From NCBI GenBank assembly GCA_902476765.1, contig CABSEJ010000076.1, positions 1-14,826 of the forward strand: a stretch of DNA of 14,826 bases. Direction: 5' to 3'. Made by a program: the position numbers and the translations under genes. This document shows positions 1 through 6,111 of the stretch, one piece after another. Below the pieces are notes generated by a model. That model was not told the origin of the DNA and did not search any database. It saw only the letters and a program-made list of their open reading frames with translations. Source of the stretch: an uncultured Blautia sp. GTDB taxonomy: Bacteria; Bacillota; Clostridia; Lachnospirales; Lachnospiraceae. Numbering within the stretch: the stretch's first letter is position 1; every line of letters begins with the position of its first letter.

Positions 1-36
1 AAGAGTCTACTGCTCTACCAACTGAGCTAAAGGCGC
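1..36 (-). tRNA. tRNA-Lys(CUU), 5' part, cut by the window edge
   Basis: Read on the minus strand, the first 36 tRNA positions fit the cloverleaf exactly. They give a 7-nt acceptor strand GCGCCTT, then TA at positions 8-9, a D-arm GCTC-AGTTGGTA-GAGC, the 5' anticodon stem GTAGA, CT at positions 32-33, and CTT at positions 34-36. The anticodon falls on window bases 1-3, so the rest of the gene lies to the left. CTT decodes AAG lysine codons. The lysine-type GTAGA-CT-CTT arm resembles other bacterial tRNA-Lys genes. The identity assumes the unseen 3' half is normal. Confidence 0.9.
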
Positions 37-76
37 TTATCTCTTTTGTTTTTTGCTGTTCCTTAACGCAAGAGAT

Positions 77-105
77 ATTATAACCGATAGTTTTACAAAA
101 TGCAA
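77..105 (-). promoter_or_regulatory. Sigma-A-type promoter for the tRNA-Lys gene
   Basis: On the minus strand there is TTGCAT (100-105) as -35, a 17-bp spacer, and a perfect TATAAT (77-82) as -10. The predicted transcript start is near 70, about 35 nt before the mature tRNA 5' end at 36. No other promoter of this quality lies between the small ORF and the tRNA. Other tRNA genes may follow to the left in the same transcript. Confidence 0.75.
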
Positions 106-187
106 GAACTTTTTCTGATTTTTTTATGTTTTTATTTAAATACAATTTATCGAAATTTTTCAAATACAGGCAAGCCTTTAAGAATCT

Positions 188-334
188 TTATTTTTTCTTT
201 ATTTTCACCTGGGACAGAGTATTCTCCACATCCTCAATGGATTTTAACACATCCGCCCCTCGTCCTCCTGCTTTTCGACTTTGATAAGCCCATTGAAAAA
301 GTGCAGTCTGCAAACCGCTTTTCTTTTTTGCCAT
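188..334 (-). CDS. Hypothetical 48-aa basic small protein
   Basis: This short minus-strand reading frame starts with ATG at 332-334 and ends with TAA at 188-190. An AGGGGG ribosome-binding motif (343-348) sits 8 nt upstream of the start. The product begins MAKKKSGLQTALFQW and ends in IKKK. It has no membrane segment. The N-terminus is lysine-rich, a central stretch (residues 17-27) is rich in Arg/Lys/Gly, and residues 28-43 could form an amphipathic helix. Its start lies 71 nt downstream of the trmB stop on the same strand with no terminator between, so it may share the trmB transcript. I do not recognise the family. The clean start, the ribosome-binding site and the codon content argue for a real gene, but the function is unknown. 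The basic composition would suit RNA or ribosome binding, which is speculation. Confidence 0.55.
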   Translation of the reverse strand: MAKKKSGLQTALFQWAYQSRKAGGRGADVLKSIEDVENTLSQVKIKKK

Positions 335-405
335 TCGTCTTTCCCCCTACGTTCTTTTTATATCATATGACGCAGAGCCAAAAAAGAATCATGCTTTGCA
401 GGATT

Positions 406-1065
406 CTATGGATGCATGGCGGCAATCAGCTTATAGATGGGATTTCCTTTTGAAGAAAACTTTTCCTCATATTCTGTCATCACATTTCCCTGCATCATTT
501 TTTCGTCGTGGTGCAGGTCAAAGGTATGTGCCAGCAATGTCCAGTCTGCCGCCCGAATCTCTTCCAGAGAAAACTGAAACAGAGGCTCATTATCTGTTTT
601 AAATTCCACTGTCCCGTCTATGGCTAAAATCTCACCATAGCGCTGCAGAAACTGCCGGGAAGTAAGACGCCGCTTTGCATGACGCTCCTTAGGCCATGGG
701 TCGGAAAAGTTCAGATAGATTTTGCCAACCTCTCCCTTTTCAAATACCAAGGGAAGCTCTCTGGCATCCATACGGATAAAACGGAGGTTCTCCGGCAGAC
801 TGCCCTGCGCCTCCTTTTCCTCCATTTTTTCCACTGCTCTTATCAAAACGCTGTCGTACATTTCAATTCCCACATAATTGATTTCCGGATGAAGAGCCGC
901 CATATCCATAATAAACCTGCCCTTTCCCATACCAACTTCTATATGAATAGGGGCCTGATTCCCGAATACCAGGGACCAGTTTCCCTTTTTTTCCTGTTCC
1001 TGTGATACAACAAACCGGCTCTTCTCAATAGCTTCCTTCGCCCCGGGGATATTCCTTAATCTCAT
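406..1065 (-). CDS. trmB: tRNA (guanine-N7-)-methyltransferase TrmB
   Basis: This cytosolic enzyme transfers a methyl group from S-adenosylmethionine to N7 of G46 in the variable loop of tRNAs. The protein has 219 residues, normal for bacterial TrmB. The Rossmann-like SAM-binding motif EVGMGKGRF is at residues 43-51. Acidic SAM contacts are in GIEMY (66-70) and RMDA (98-101). The family signature NFSDPWPKERHAKRRL is at 119-134, FKTDNEPLF at 155-163, and the C-terminal TEYEEKF with GNPIY at 198-211. The ATG at 1063-1065 follows a purine-rich AGGCAGGG-like ribosome-binding region and a good promoter about 30 bp away. The gene diverges from the V-ATPase operon and is followed on its own strand by a 48-aa ORF and a tRNA-Lys gene. 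The link to the tRNA fits its role but may be coincidence. Nothing looks truncated or degenerate. Confidence 0.96.
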   Translation of the reverse strand: MRLRNIPGAKEAIEKSRFVVSQEQEKKGNWSLVFGNQAPIHIEVGMGKGRFIMDMAALHPEINYVGIEMYDSVLIRAVEKMEEKEAQGSLPENLRFIRMDARELPLVFEKGEVGKIYLNFSDPWPKERHAKRRLTSRQFLQRYGEILAIDGTVEFKTDNEPLFQFSLEEIRAADWTLLAHTFDLHHDEKMMQGNVMTEYEEKFSSKGNPIYKLIAAMHP

Positions 1066-1097
1066 GTTTTTCCCTGCCTTTCCCTGTTTTCCCCAAA

Positions 1098-1127
1098 AGT
1101 ATACCTGAATTCCCGCAGGTTTGTCAA
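1098..1127 (-). promoter_or_regulatory. Promoter of trmB
   Basis: On the minus strand there is a perfect TTGACA (1122-1127), an 18-bp spacer and TATACT (1098-1103). The predicted start is near 1091, leaving a leader of about 26 nt before the trmB ATG. The spacer carries an inverted repeat, ACCTG (1103-1107) and CAGGT (1116-1120) on the plus strand, which could be an operator or chance. Confidence 0.7.
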
Positions 1128-1202
1128 AAGGCGCCGTTCTTTTTATGGTACTTAACAGCAGATTTTTCTTTGTCTCTTATTTTTTCTGTTTAACTGCACA
1201 AT

Positions 1203-1223
1203 ATATAAGAGTATCCCTTATAT
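1203..1223. repeat. 7-bp perfect inverted repeat in the trmB/ATPase divergent region
   Basis: ATATAAG (1203-1209) and CTTATAT (1217-1223) are exact inverted copies separated by 7 bp. The element lies about 70 bp upstream of the candidate -10 of the ATPase operon. It could be a regulator-binding site or chance in AT-rich DNA. It lacks the GC content and T-run of a terminator. Confidence 0.3.
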
Positions 1224-1271
1224 TATTTTATAAATTATGTATTATTTTACAAAAAATCCCCTCAATTATCA

Positions 1272-1300
1272 CTGGATTTTTCTCTAAAAAGGTGTATGAT
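1272..1300 (+). promoter_or_regulatory. Candidate promoter of the V-ATPase operon
   Basis: A TATGAT -10 hexamer (1295-1300) lies 17 bp after a poor -35 (CTGGAT, 1272-1277). The predicted start near 1307 leaves about 26 nt, including AAAGGAGG (1318-1325), before the first ATG. The -10 is good and the -35 weak, so an activator may be needed or the true promoter may lie in the AT-rich stretch upstream. Confidence 0.4.
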
Positions 1301-1332
1301 AAAGGATATACCAATTTAAAGGAGGAGCGCCT

Positions 1333-1644
1333 ATGGAAGACATCATCAGCAAGCTGGCAGAGATAGAAACTGCCGCTTCCCATATTATGGACAATGTGAG
1401 TGAACAAAAAAAGGCTCTGGCCAACGAATACGATTCAGCAGTCCGGGAATTTGACCGTTCCATAGAAGAAAATATAGAAGCAAAGACTGCTCAGATACGC
1501 CGTGAACTGGAAGTGCAGATGGAAGAAAAGCTGGCTGCACAGAAAGCCCACACAGAGCAGATTTTACAGAAAATGGAAGCTAATTACAATCAACGCCATA
1601 CAGAGCTGGCGCAGGAAATCTATACCCGGATATTAAGGATGTGA
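1333..1644 (+). CDS. V/A-type ATPase subunit G/H (peripheral stalk)
   Basis: This 103-residue, almost entirely helical and highly charged protein is rich in Glu, Lys, Gln and Ala. It has no membrane segment, and residues from about 20 to 95 look like one continuous coiled coil. That fits the small G/H subunit, which pairs with subunit E in the peripheral stalks and holds the catalytic head still against rotor torque. Sequence alone gives weak family evidence, because such subunits diverge quickly. The assignment rests mainly on size, coiled-coil nature and position as first gene of a complete V/A-ATPase operon. The ATG follows AAAGGAGG with 7 nt spacing, and the next gene starts 4 nt after the stop. 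All other expected subunits are present downstream, so this fills the otherwise missing partner of E. Confidence 0.82.
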   Translation: MEDIISKLAEIETAASHIMDNVSEQKKALANEYDSAVREFDRSIEENIEAKTAQIRRELEVQMEEKLAAQKAHTEQILQKMEANYNQRHTELAQEIYTRILRM

Positions 1645-1648
1645 TACT

Positions 1649-2689
1649 ATGGGTAGCCTGCTTTCCTACAGCGGCCTGTCCACCAAAATACGGGCCATGC
1701 AGAGTAAACTTATAAACGAAAGACAGTACCGGGAAATCGCCCAACTGGCTTCTGTAACAGAAATTGTAGCCTATTTGAAAAAGCAGCCGGGATTCTCTGA
1801 TTTGTGGGCGGATTTAGACGAACACAGCCTTCACAGAGGAGATATCGAAAAGCTTTTGACCCATACCATTCACCAAAACTTTGCCAAGCTTTTCCGGTTT
1901 GCCAATCCTCAGCAGCGTACCTTTATGGCTCTGTATTTCAAAAGGTATGAGATTGCTGTTATGAAGGACTGCCTGAGAAAGGTTTTCGACAAAGGCTATG
2001 CCCAACTGGACCTTTCCCTTTTCAAAGAATTCTTTGACCGACATTCCAAGCTGGACATTGAAAAGCTTACCGCCTCCTCCACTGTGGAGGAGTTTATCAA
2101 CAATCTCCAGGGTTCCGAATATTACGCTCCCTTAAAAAAACTGGGAGCCGAATATTCACCAAGACTGTTTGATTACGGTATGGCTCTGGACCAGCATTAT
2201 TTCGCCAATATCTGGTCTGTGAAAGAAAAATTATTTAAAAAGAAAGATTTACAGGAAATCACCGCAGCCTATGGCAACAAATTTGATATGCTGAACCTTC
2301 AGTGGATTTACCGCTCTAAGAAATACTACCATATGAACCCCGCTGATATTTACGCACTGCTGATTCCTGTCCATTACCGGCTTTCCAAAAAAAACATGGA
2401 AGCACTTGTGGAAGCACCGGACGAAGAGGAATTCAGGCGAGCCCTGGACTCCACTTATTATAAGAAACGCTTCCCCGAACTTGCCCCTGAAAAGCTGGAA
2501 GAGCTCTATACCAGAAACCTGAAAACCATTCTGGAGACAGAGGCAAGAAAATATCCACACTCAGTAATTGTGATTTATTCTTATCTGTATCACAAGGAAC
2601 ACGAAGTAGACAGACTGACTACAGCCATTGAATGTATACGTTACGGACTTTCGCCTGCTGAGACATTGGATTATATTCATAAAACGTAA
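1649..2689 (+). CDS. ntpC: V/A-type ATPase subunit C
   Basis: This is the socket subunit (equivalent to eukaryotic subunit d) that sits on the membrane ring and couples it to the D-F central axle. It has 346 residues, normal for bacterial subunit C, is soluble and mostly helical. Family features include the N-terminus MGSLLSYSGLSTKIRAMQSK, the RTFMALYFKRYEIAVMK stretch near residue 90, and the typical C-terminal region with SVIVIYSYLYHKEHEVDRL and YGLSPAETLDYI. It starts 4 nt after the G/H stop with AAGGA (1635-1639) inside the end of that gene, so translation is probably coupled. Subunit I begins 18 nt downstream behind a strong GGAGGTGA site. Its place second in the operon differs from Enterococcus hirae, where C follows E. 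No defects are visible. Confidence 0.93.
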   Translation: MGSLLSYSGLSTKIRAMQSKLINERQYREIAQLASVTEIVAYLKKQPGFSDLWADLDEHSLHRGDIEKLLTHTIHQNFAKLFRFANPQQRTFMALYFKRYEIAVMKDCLRKVFDKGYAQLDLSLFKEFFDRHSKLDIEKLTASSTVEEFINNLQGSEYYAPLKKLGAEYSPRLFDYGMALDQHYFANIWSVKEKLFKKKDLQEITAAYGNKFDMLNLQWIYRSKKYYHMNPADIYALLIPVHYRLSKKNMEALVEAPDEEEFRRALDSTYYKKRFPELAPEKLEELYTRNLKTILETEARKYPHSVIVIYSYLYHKEHEVDRLTTAIECIRYGLSPAETLDYIHKT

Positions 2690-2707
2690 CAACTCGGAGG
2701 TGATTAA

Positions 2708-4663
2708 ATGATTGAAAAGATGAAGTTCCTGAGTATTACCGGCCCAAAGGCGGATATTGACCGGGTGGTGGACGAGTATTTGTCCAAGTACGAAATCCAC
2801 CTGGAAAACGCCATGGCCCAGCTTACCAAGGTTCGGCGTTTATCTCCTTATATCCAGATTAACCCCTACAAAGAGCTGCTGGCTAAGGTAAATGAACTGG
2901 TGGGACTTCTTGGGGATACCCACAAGATTCCCATTCAGGATATTTCTCTGGAAGAAATCCAGCCTCTTCTGGAAGCTCTGGGAGAACGGCTCTCCAAGCT
3001 TCGGAAGGAAACAGCCAGCCTGGAGGAGCAGCGTGCAACCCTGACGGAAGCCCTGCAGCGGATAAGCCCTTTTGTTTCCCTTCCCGGGGATGTGGAGAAG
3101 CTGACTCGTTACCGCTTTGTACAGGTACGTTTTGGCCGGATACCCAAGGAATACTACGAAAAATTCAAAGAATATGTTTACGACAACCTGGATACCATAT
3201 TTTATCCTTGTTATGAGGATGACTATGTATGGGGACTGTATTTTGTCCTATGGACTAAAATGGAGCAGGTGGACGCTGTTTTCTCTTCCATGCATTTTGA
3301 GAGAATCTATATGAAAAAGGATTACTGTCACGGCTCGGCTCAGCAAATCCAGGAAAAACTCAGCGACAGGCTGGCAGAGGTAGATAAAAAATACGTCCAG
3401 TGCCAGGAATCCATGCAGCAGCTCCTTACAGGGGACGCTTCTCTTCTGCTGTCGGCCCAGGCTGCTTTAAATGCTTTATCCACCAACTTTGATGTGCGTA
3501 AGGTAGCGGCCTGCGTAAAGGAGCATCAGGAGACATTCTATATCCTCTGCGGCTGGATGAGTGAAAGAGATGCCGCCTCCTTTATGAAGGAAGTGGAAAA
3601 TGACGCTAACCTGTTTTGTATTGTAGAAGATGATAAAAACGAAATAAGCTGCAAGCCCCCCACCAAACTGAAAAATCCGAAAATTTTTAAGCCCTTTGAA
3701 ATGTATGTAAAAATGTACGGGCTTCCGGATTATCACGAGATGGATCCCACTATCTTCGTAGCCCTGACCTATTCCTTTATTTTCGGCATTATGTTCGGGG
3801 ATGTGGGGCAGGGACTGCTCCTGGTTGTGGGAGGATTTCTCCTATACAAGAAGAAACATATGGATTTGGCTGCCATCATTGGTACTGCCGGTATCTTTTC
3901 CACTTTCTTCGGTTTTATGTTCGGAAGTATTTTCGGCTTTGAGGATTTGATAGATGCTGTCTGGTTAAGGCCTTCAGAGGCCATGACCTTAGTACCGGGT
4001 CTTGGAAATATGAACACGGTATTTGTAGCGGCTATTGTTTTTGGAATGTTCCTGATTCTCATAACCATGGTATTTCACATCATCAATGCAGTACGCATCC
4101 ATGATGTGGAAGGAACCTGGTTTGACCAGAATGCGGTTTGCGGTCTGGTATTCTATGGAACCCTCACGGCATCTGCTATCCTGCTGCTGACAGGAAATCC
4201 CATGCCGGCGGCTGTTGTACTGGTTATTCTCTTTGGTGTTCCTCTGGTTATCATTATGCTGAAGGAACCCCTTACCAGACTGGTGAAGAAAAAATCCCCG
4301 GCTATAGAGGGCAGTAAGCCCATGTTTTTTGTACAGAGCTTTTTCGAACTTTTCGAGATAATGCTCAGCTTCCTGTCCAATACCCTTTCTTTTGTCCGTA
4401 TCGGTGCCTTTGCAGTAAGCCATGCGGCCATGATGGGAGTGGTTCTTATGCTGGCAGGCGCAGAGGACGGCGGCAGTATTAACTGGCTCATTATTGTGCT
4501 GGGCAACCTTTTCGTGTGCGCCATGGAGGGTCTGATTGTAGGAATCCAGGTTCTTCGTCTGGAATACTACGAAATGTTCAGTCGTTTTTATAAGGGCAGC
4601 GGAAAGGAATTTCAACCTTTCCTGAAGCGGGTAAACAGAAAAAAATCATCCCGCAAAGCCTAG
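2708..4663 (+). CDS. ntpI: V/A-type ATPase membrane subunit I (a-subunit)
   Basis: This is the membrane stator that gives ions access to the K ring and anchors the peripheral stalks. It has 651 residues. The soluble N-terminal half (about 1-335) includes a helical arm near 85-120. The membrane half (about 345-620) has roughly eight hydrophobic segments. The entrance signature YGLPDYHEMDPTIFVALTYS lies near residues 337-356, followed by FGDVGQG. The conserved SFVRIGAFAVSHA places R564 at the position of the ion-channel arginine, and a second conserved arginine is R617 in VLRLEYYE. The C-terminus FYKGSGKEFQPF is typical. The start has an ideal GGAGGTGA site. The gene is followed by an unusually long 76-bp spacer before K. 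It is intact and of normal length. Confidence 0.96.
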   Translation: MIEKMKFLSITGPKADIDRVVDEYLSKYEIHLENAMAQLTKVRRLSPYIQINPYKELLAKVNELVGLLGDTHKIPIQDISLEEIQPLLEALGERLSKLRKETASLEEQRATLTEALQRISPFVSLPGDVEKLTRYRFVQVRFGRIPKEYYEKFKEYVYDNLDTIFYPCYEDDYVWGLYFVLWTKMEQVDAVFSSMHFERIYMKKDYCHGSAQQIQEKLSDRLAEVDKKYVQCQESMQQLLTGDASLLLSAQAALNALSTNFDVRKVAACVKEHQETFYILCGWMSERDAASFMKEVENDANLFCIVEDDKNEISCKPPTKLKNPKIFKPFEMYVKMYGLPDYHEMDPTIFVALTYSFIFGIMFGDVGQGLLLVVGGFLLYKKKHMDLAAIIGTAGIFSTFFGFMFGSIFGFEDLIDAVWLRPSEAMTLVPGLGNMNTVFVAAIVFGMFLILITMVFHIINAVRIHDVEGTWFDQNAVCGLVFYGTLTASAILLLTGNPMPAAVVLVILFGVPLVIIMLKEPLTRLVKKKSPAIEGSKPMFFVQSFFELFEIMLSFLSNTLSFVRIGAFAVSHAAMMGVVLMLAGAEDGGSINWLIIVLGNLFVCAMEGLIVGIQVLRLEYYEMFSRFYKGSGKEFQPFLKRVNRKKSSRKA

Positions 4664-4675
4664 TGTGCTGACTCG

Positions 4676-4705
4676 TTCACATTTCAACAACCCAACATTT
4701 ATAAA
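4676..4705 (+). promoter_or_regulatory. Possible internal promoter before subunit K
   Basis: TTCACA (4676-4681), an 18-bp spacer and TATAAA (4700-4705) lie in the only long spacer of the operon. The surrounding DNA is very A/T-rich, so the match may be chance. If active, it would raise expression of K and later genes, which is plausible because K is needed in many copies. Confidence 0.3.
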
Positions 4706-4725
4706 AAGATAAAAAATTGAATTTC

Positions 4726-4731
4726 AGGAGG
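4726..4731 (+). promoter_or_regulatory. Very strong ribosome-binding site of ntpK
   Basis: A perfect AGGAGG lies 8 nt before the K ATG (4740-4742), behind a nearly GC-free leader (about 4697-4724) that should be unstructured. This resembles the translation-boosting leader in front of the proteolipid gene atpE in the E. coli F-ATPase operon. It fits the need for several K copies per complex. Confidence 0.75.
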
Positions 4732-4739
4732 ACATTGTT

Positions 4740-5177
4740 ATGACAACTATTATTCAAATCACAATTGCAGCTGCTTTAATTTTAAGCATCATCATCCCCT
4801 TCGGAGCTTTTTTCTTAGGGGAAAGGAACAAGAAACGCTATAAAAAGTCTCTGGCCGTAAACTGCTTCTTTTTCTTTGGCGCCCTTGTGGTGGGAACCAT
4901 GATGATGTTCGGCGGAACGGTCAGCGCACAGGCTGCTCAGGACGCAGCAGGATCCGGTCTGGCTGAAGGCCTGGGATACCTGGGTGCGGCTCTGGTAACA
5001 GGACTTTCCGGCATCGGCTCCGGTATCGCCGTAGCCAGCTCTGCCAGCGCAGCTCTAGGAGCTATCAGCGAGGACGGCTCACTTTTCGGTAAGTCCATGA
5101 TTTTCGTAGCTATGGCAGAAGGTATCGCACTGTACGGATTGATTATTTCCTTTATGATTCTGGGAAGATTAGGCTGA
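4740..5177 (+). CDS. ntpK: V/A-type ATPase proteolipid subunit K (c-ring)
   Basis: K forms the rotating ion-carrying membrane ring. It has 145 residues with four hydrophobic segments: about 4-27, 42-60, 78-104 and 118-142. The last two form a canonical Gly/Ala-rich proteolipid hairpin with the ion-carrying glutamate E127 in AMAEGIALYG. The first two do not look like a proteolipid hairpin. They carry a positively charged loop (GERNKKRYKK, 28-37) and end in GGTVSAQA (58-65), which resembles a signal-peptidase site. So K is either a four-helix protein with one carboxylate or a precursor whose mature form is a short single-hairpin c-subunit of about 80 residues. Compared with E. hirae NtpK as I recall it, the Na+ ligands T64, Q65 and Q110 align with G128, I129 and V98, which suggests proton coupling. 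That is inference. Gene F begins 21 nt downstream. Confidence 0.93.
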   Translation: MTTIIQITIAAALILSIIIPFGAFFLGERNKKRYKKSLAVNCFFFFGALVVGTMMMFGGTVSAQAAQDAAGSGLAEGLGYLGAALVTGLSGIGSGIAVASSASAALGAISEDGSLFGKSMIFVAMAEGIALYGLIISFMILGRLG

Positions 5178-5198
5178 TACAGGGAAGGATGATTTTCC

Positions 5199-5507
5199 AT
5201 GAAAATGTTTTTAATCAGCGATAATATCGACACTTACACCGGTTTACGTCTGGCCGGGGTGGAGGGTGTGGTTGTCCATGAGCGGGAGGAGCTGAAGCAG
5301 GCACTCCAGGACGCCATCGCAGACAGAGAAAACGGCGTGATTCTCCTGACGGAAAAGTTCGGGAAAGAATTCCCTGACATTATAGATGATGTCCGGCTGA
5401 ATCACCGTCTTCCTCTCCTTATTGAAATTCCTGACCGCCACGGCACAGGACGGGCCCCCGACTTCATCACCTCCTATGTGAATGAAGCCATCGGACTAAA
5501 ATTATAA
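5199..5507 (+). CDS. ntpF: V/A-type ATPase subunit F (central rotor)
   Basis: F is a small Rossmann-like cytosolic subunit that binds D to form the central axle and can modulate ATP hydrolysis. It has 102 residues, the usual size. The start MKMFLISDNIDTYTGLRLAGVEG matches the family pattern of a beta-strand, then DxxTxxGxRLAG. The middle segment ENGVILLTEKF (46-56) and the stretch around RLPLLIEIP (73-81) are also typical. An AGGGAAGGA-like site precedes the ATG at 5199. A second in-frame ATG two codons later could also be used. The gene sits between K and E, and its stop is 16 nt before the E start. In E. hirae the equivalent gene is called ntpG. Confidence 0.92.
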   Translation: MKMFLISDNIDTYTGLRLAGVEGVVVHEREELKQALQDAIADRENGVILLTEKFGKEFPDIIDDVRLNHRLPLLIEIPDRHGTGRAPDFITSYVNEAIGLKL

Positions 5508-5523
5508 TAAGAAGGTGACAGAT

Positions 5524-6111
5524 ATGACTATAGAAGAAAAGCTGCGCCATTTCTATGAGGTGTCCATGGAAAGCGCAAAGGACGAGGCCGCCAAGGCCAT
5601 TGAGGAATATAAAGCTTCCCTGGACAGCCAGCTGGAGGAACACAAGGCCCAAAAACAGGCTGCTGCGGAAAACCAGCTGAAGATTCAGTCTGAAAACTCC
5701 GCCAGGGAAATCAACAAGGCCCTGTCCTCAGAGCATCTCCACATCAAACGGCAGCTTTCCAAAAAGCAGCAGGAGCTGCGGGAAAAGCTCTTTCAGGAAG
5801 TGGAGAATATGCTGAAAGACTTTGTTGCCAGCCCCGACTATGGAGACTGGCTGGAAGACATGACAAAGAGAGCTCTTGCCATTGCCCAGGAGGACCAGGT
5901 GCAGGTTTACCTCTCTGCCTCTGACAAAGGGATTTCGGAAGAGCTGAAAAAGCGCACCGGAATCACGCCTCTTATTTCCCCCACTTCCTTTATGGGCGGT
6001 ATTAAGGCTGTGATTCCCCAAAAAAATATTCTCATCGACTACACCCTTCTCAGCATGTTTGAAAGCGAGAAGGAAAACTTTAATTTTGACGGAGGGCTGA
6101 CAAATGAGTAA
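5524..6111 (+). CDS. ntpE: V/A-type ATPase subunit E (peripheral stalk)
   Basis: E pairs with G/H as a peripheral stalk that links subunit I to the catalytic head. The protein has 195 residues from the chosen start. Residues 1 to about 110 are a long charged helix rich in Glu, Lys, Gln and Ala. The C-terminal globular domain (about 115-195) contains the family-like pattern TSFMGGIKAVIPQKNILIDY, and its end SMFESEKENF is typical. The ATG at 5524 is preferred because AAGGTG (5512-5517) lies 6 nt before it. An in-frame GTG at 5515 falls inside that ribosome-binding site and would add only three residues. The last 8 nt overlap the start of subunit A (ATGAGTAA), implying translational coupling. 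Confidence 0.93.
   Translation: MTIEEKLRHFYEVSMESAKDEAAKAIEEYKASLDSQLEEHKAQKQAAAENQLKIQSENSAREINKALSSEHLHIKRQLSKKQQELREKLFQEVENMLKDFVASPDYGDWLEDMTKRALAIAQEDQVQVYLSASDKGISEELKKRTGITPLISPTSFMGGIKAVIPQKNILIDYTLLSMFESEKENFNFDGGLTNE

Noticed and set aside
161..188. AGGC/GCCT palindrome as a terminator after the 48-aa ORF
   Set aside because: The stem is only 4 bp with a 2-nt loop and has no proper T-run, so it cannot serve as an intrinsic terminator.
100..453. 117-codon plus-strand frame in the left intergenic region, running into trmB
   Set aside because: It is Phe/Leu/Pro-rich, has no ribosome-binding site, and overlaps both the 48-aa minus-strand ORF and the end of trmB.
1121..1366. 81-codon plus-strand frame overlapping the start of the ATPase operon
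   Set aside because: It spans the AT-rich promoter region, is low in complexity, has no ribosome-binding site, and overlaps the well-supported G/H subunit in another frame.
3989..4615. 208-codon minus-strand frame inside ntpI
   Set aside because: It is antisense to the membrane domain of subunit I, rich in His/Gln/Asn/Lys, with no domain and no expression signals. It is a by-product of the hydrophobic codons on the other strand.
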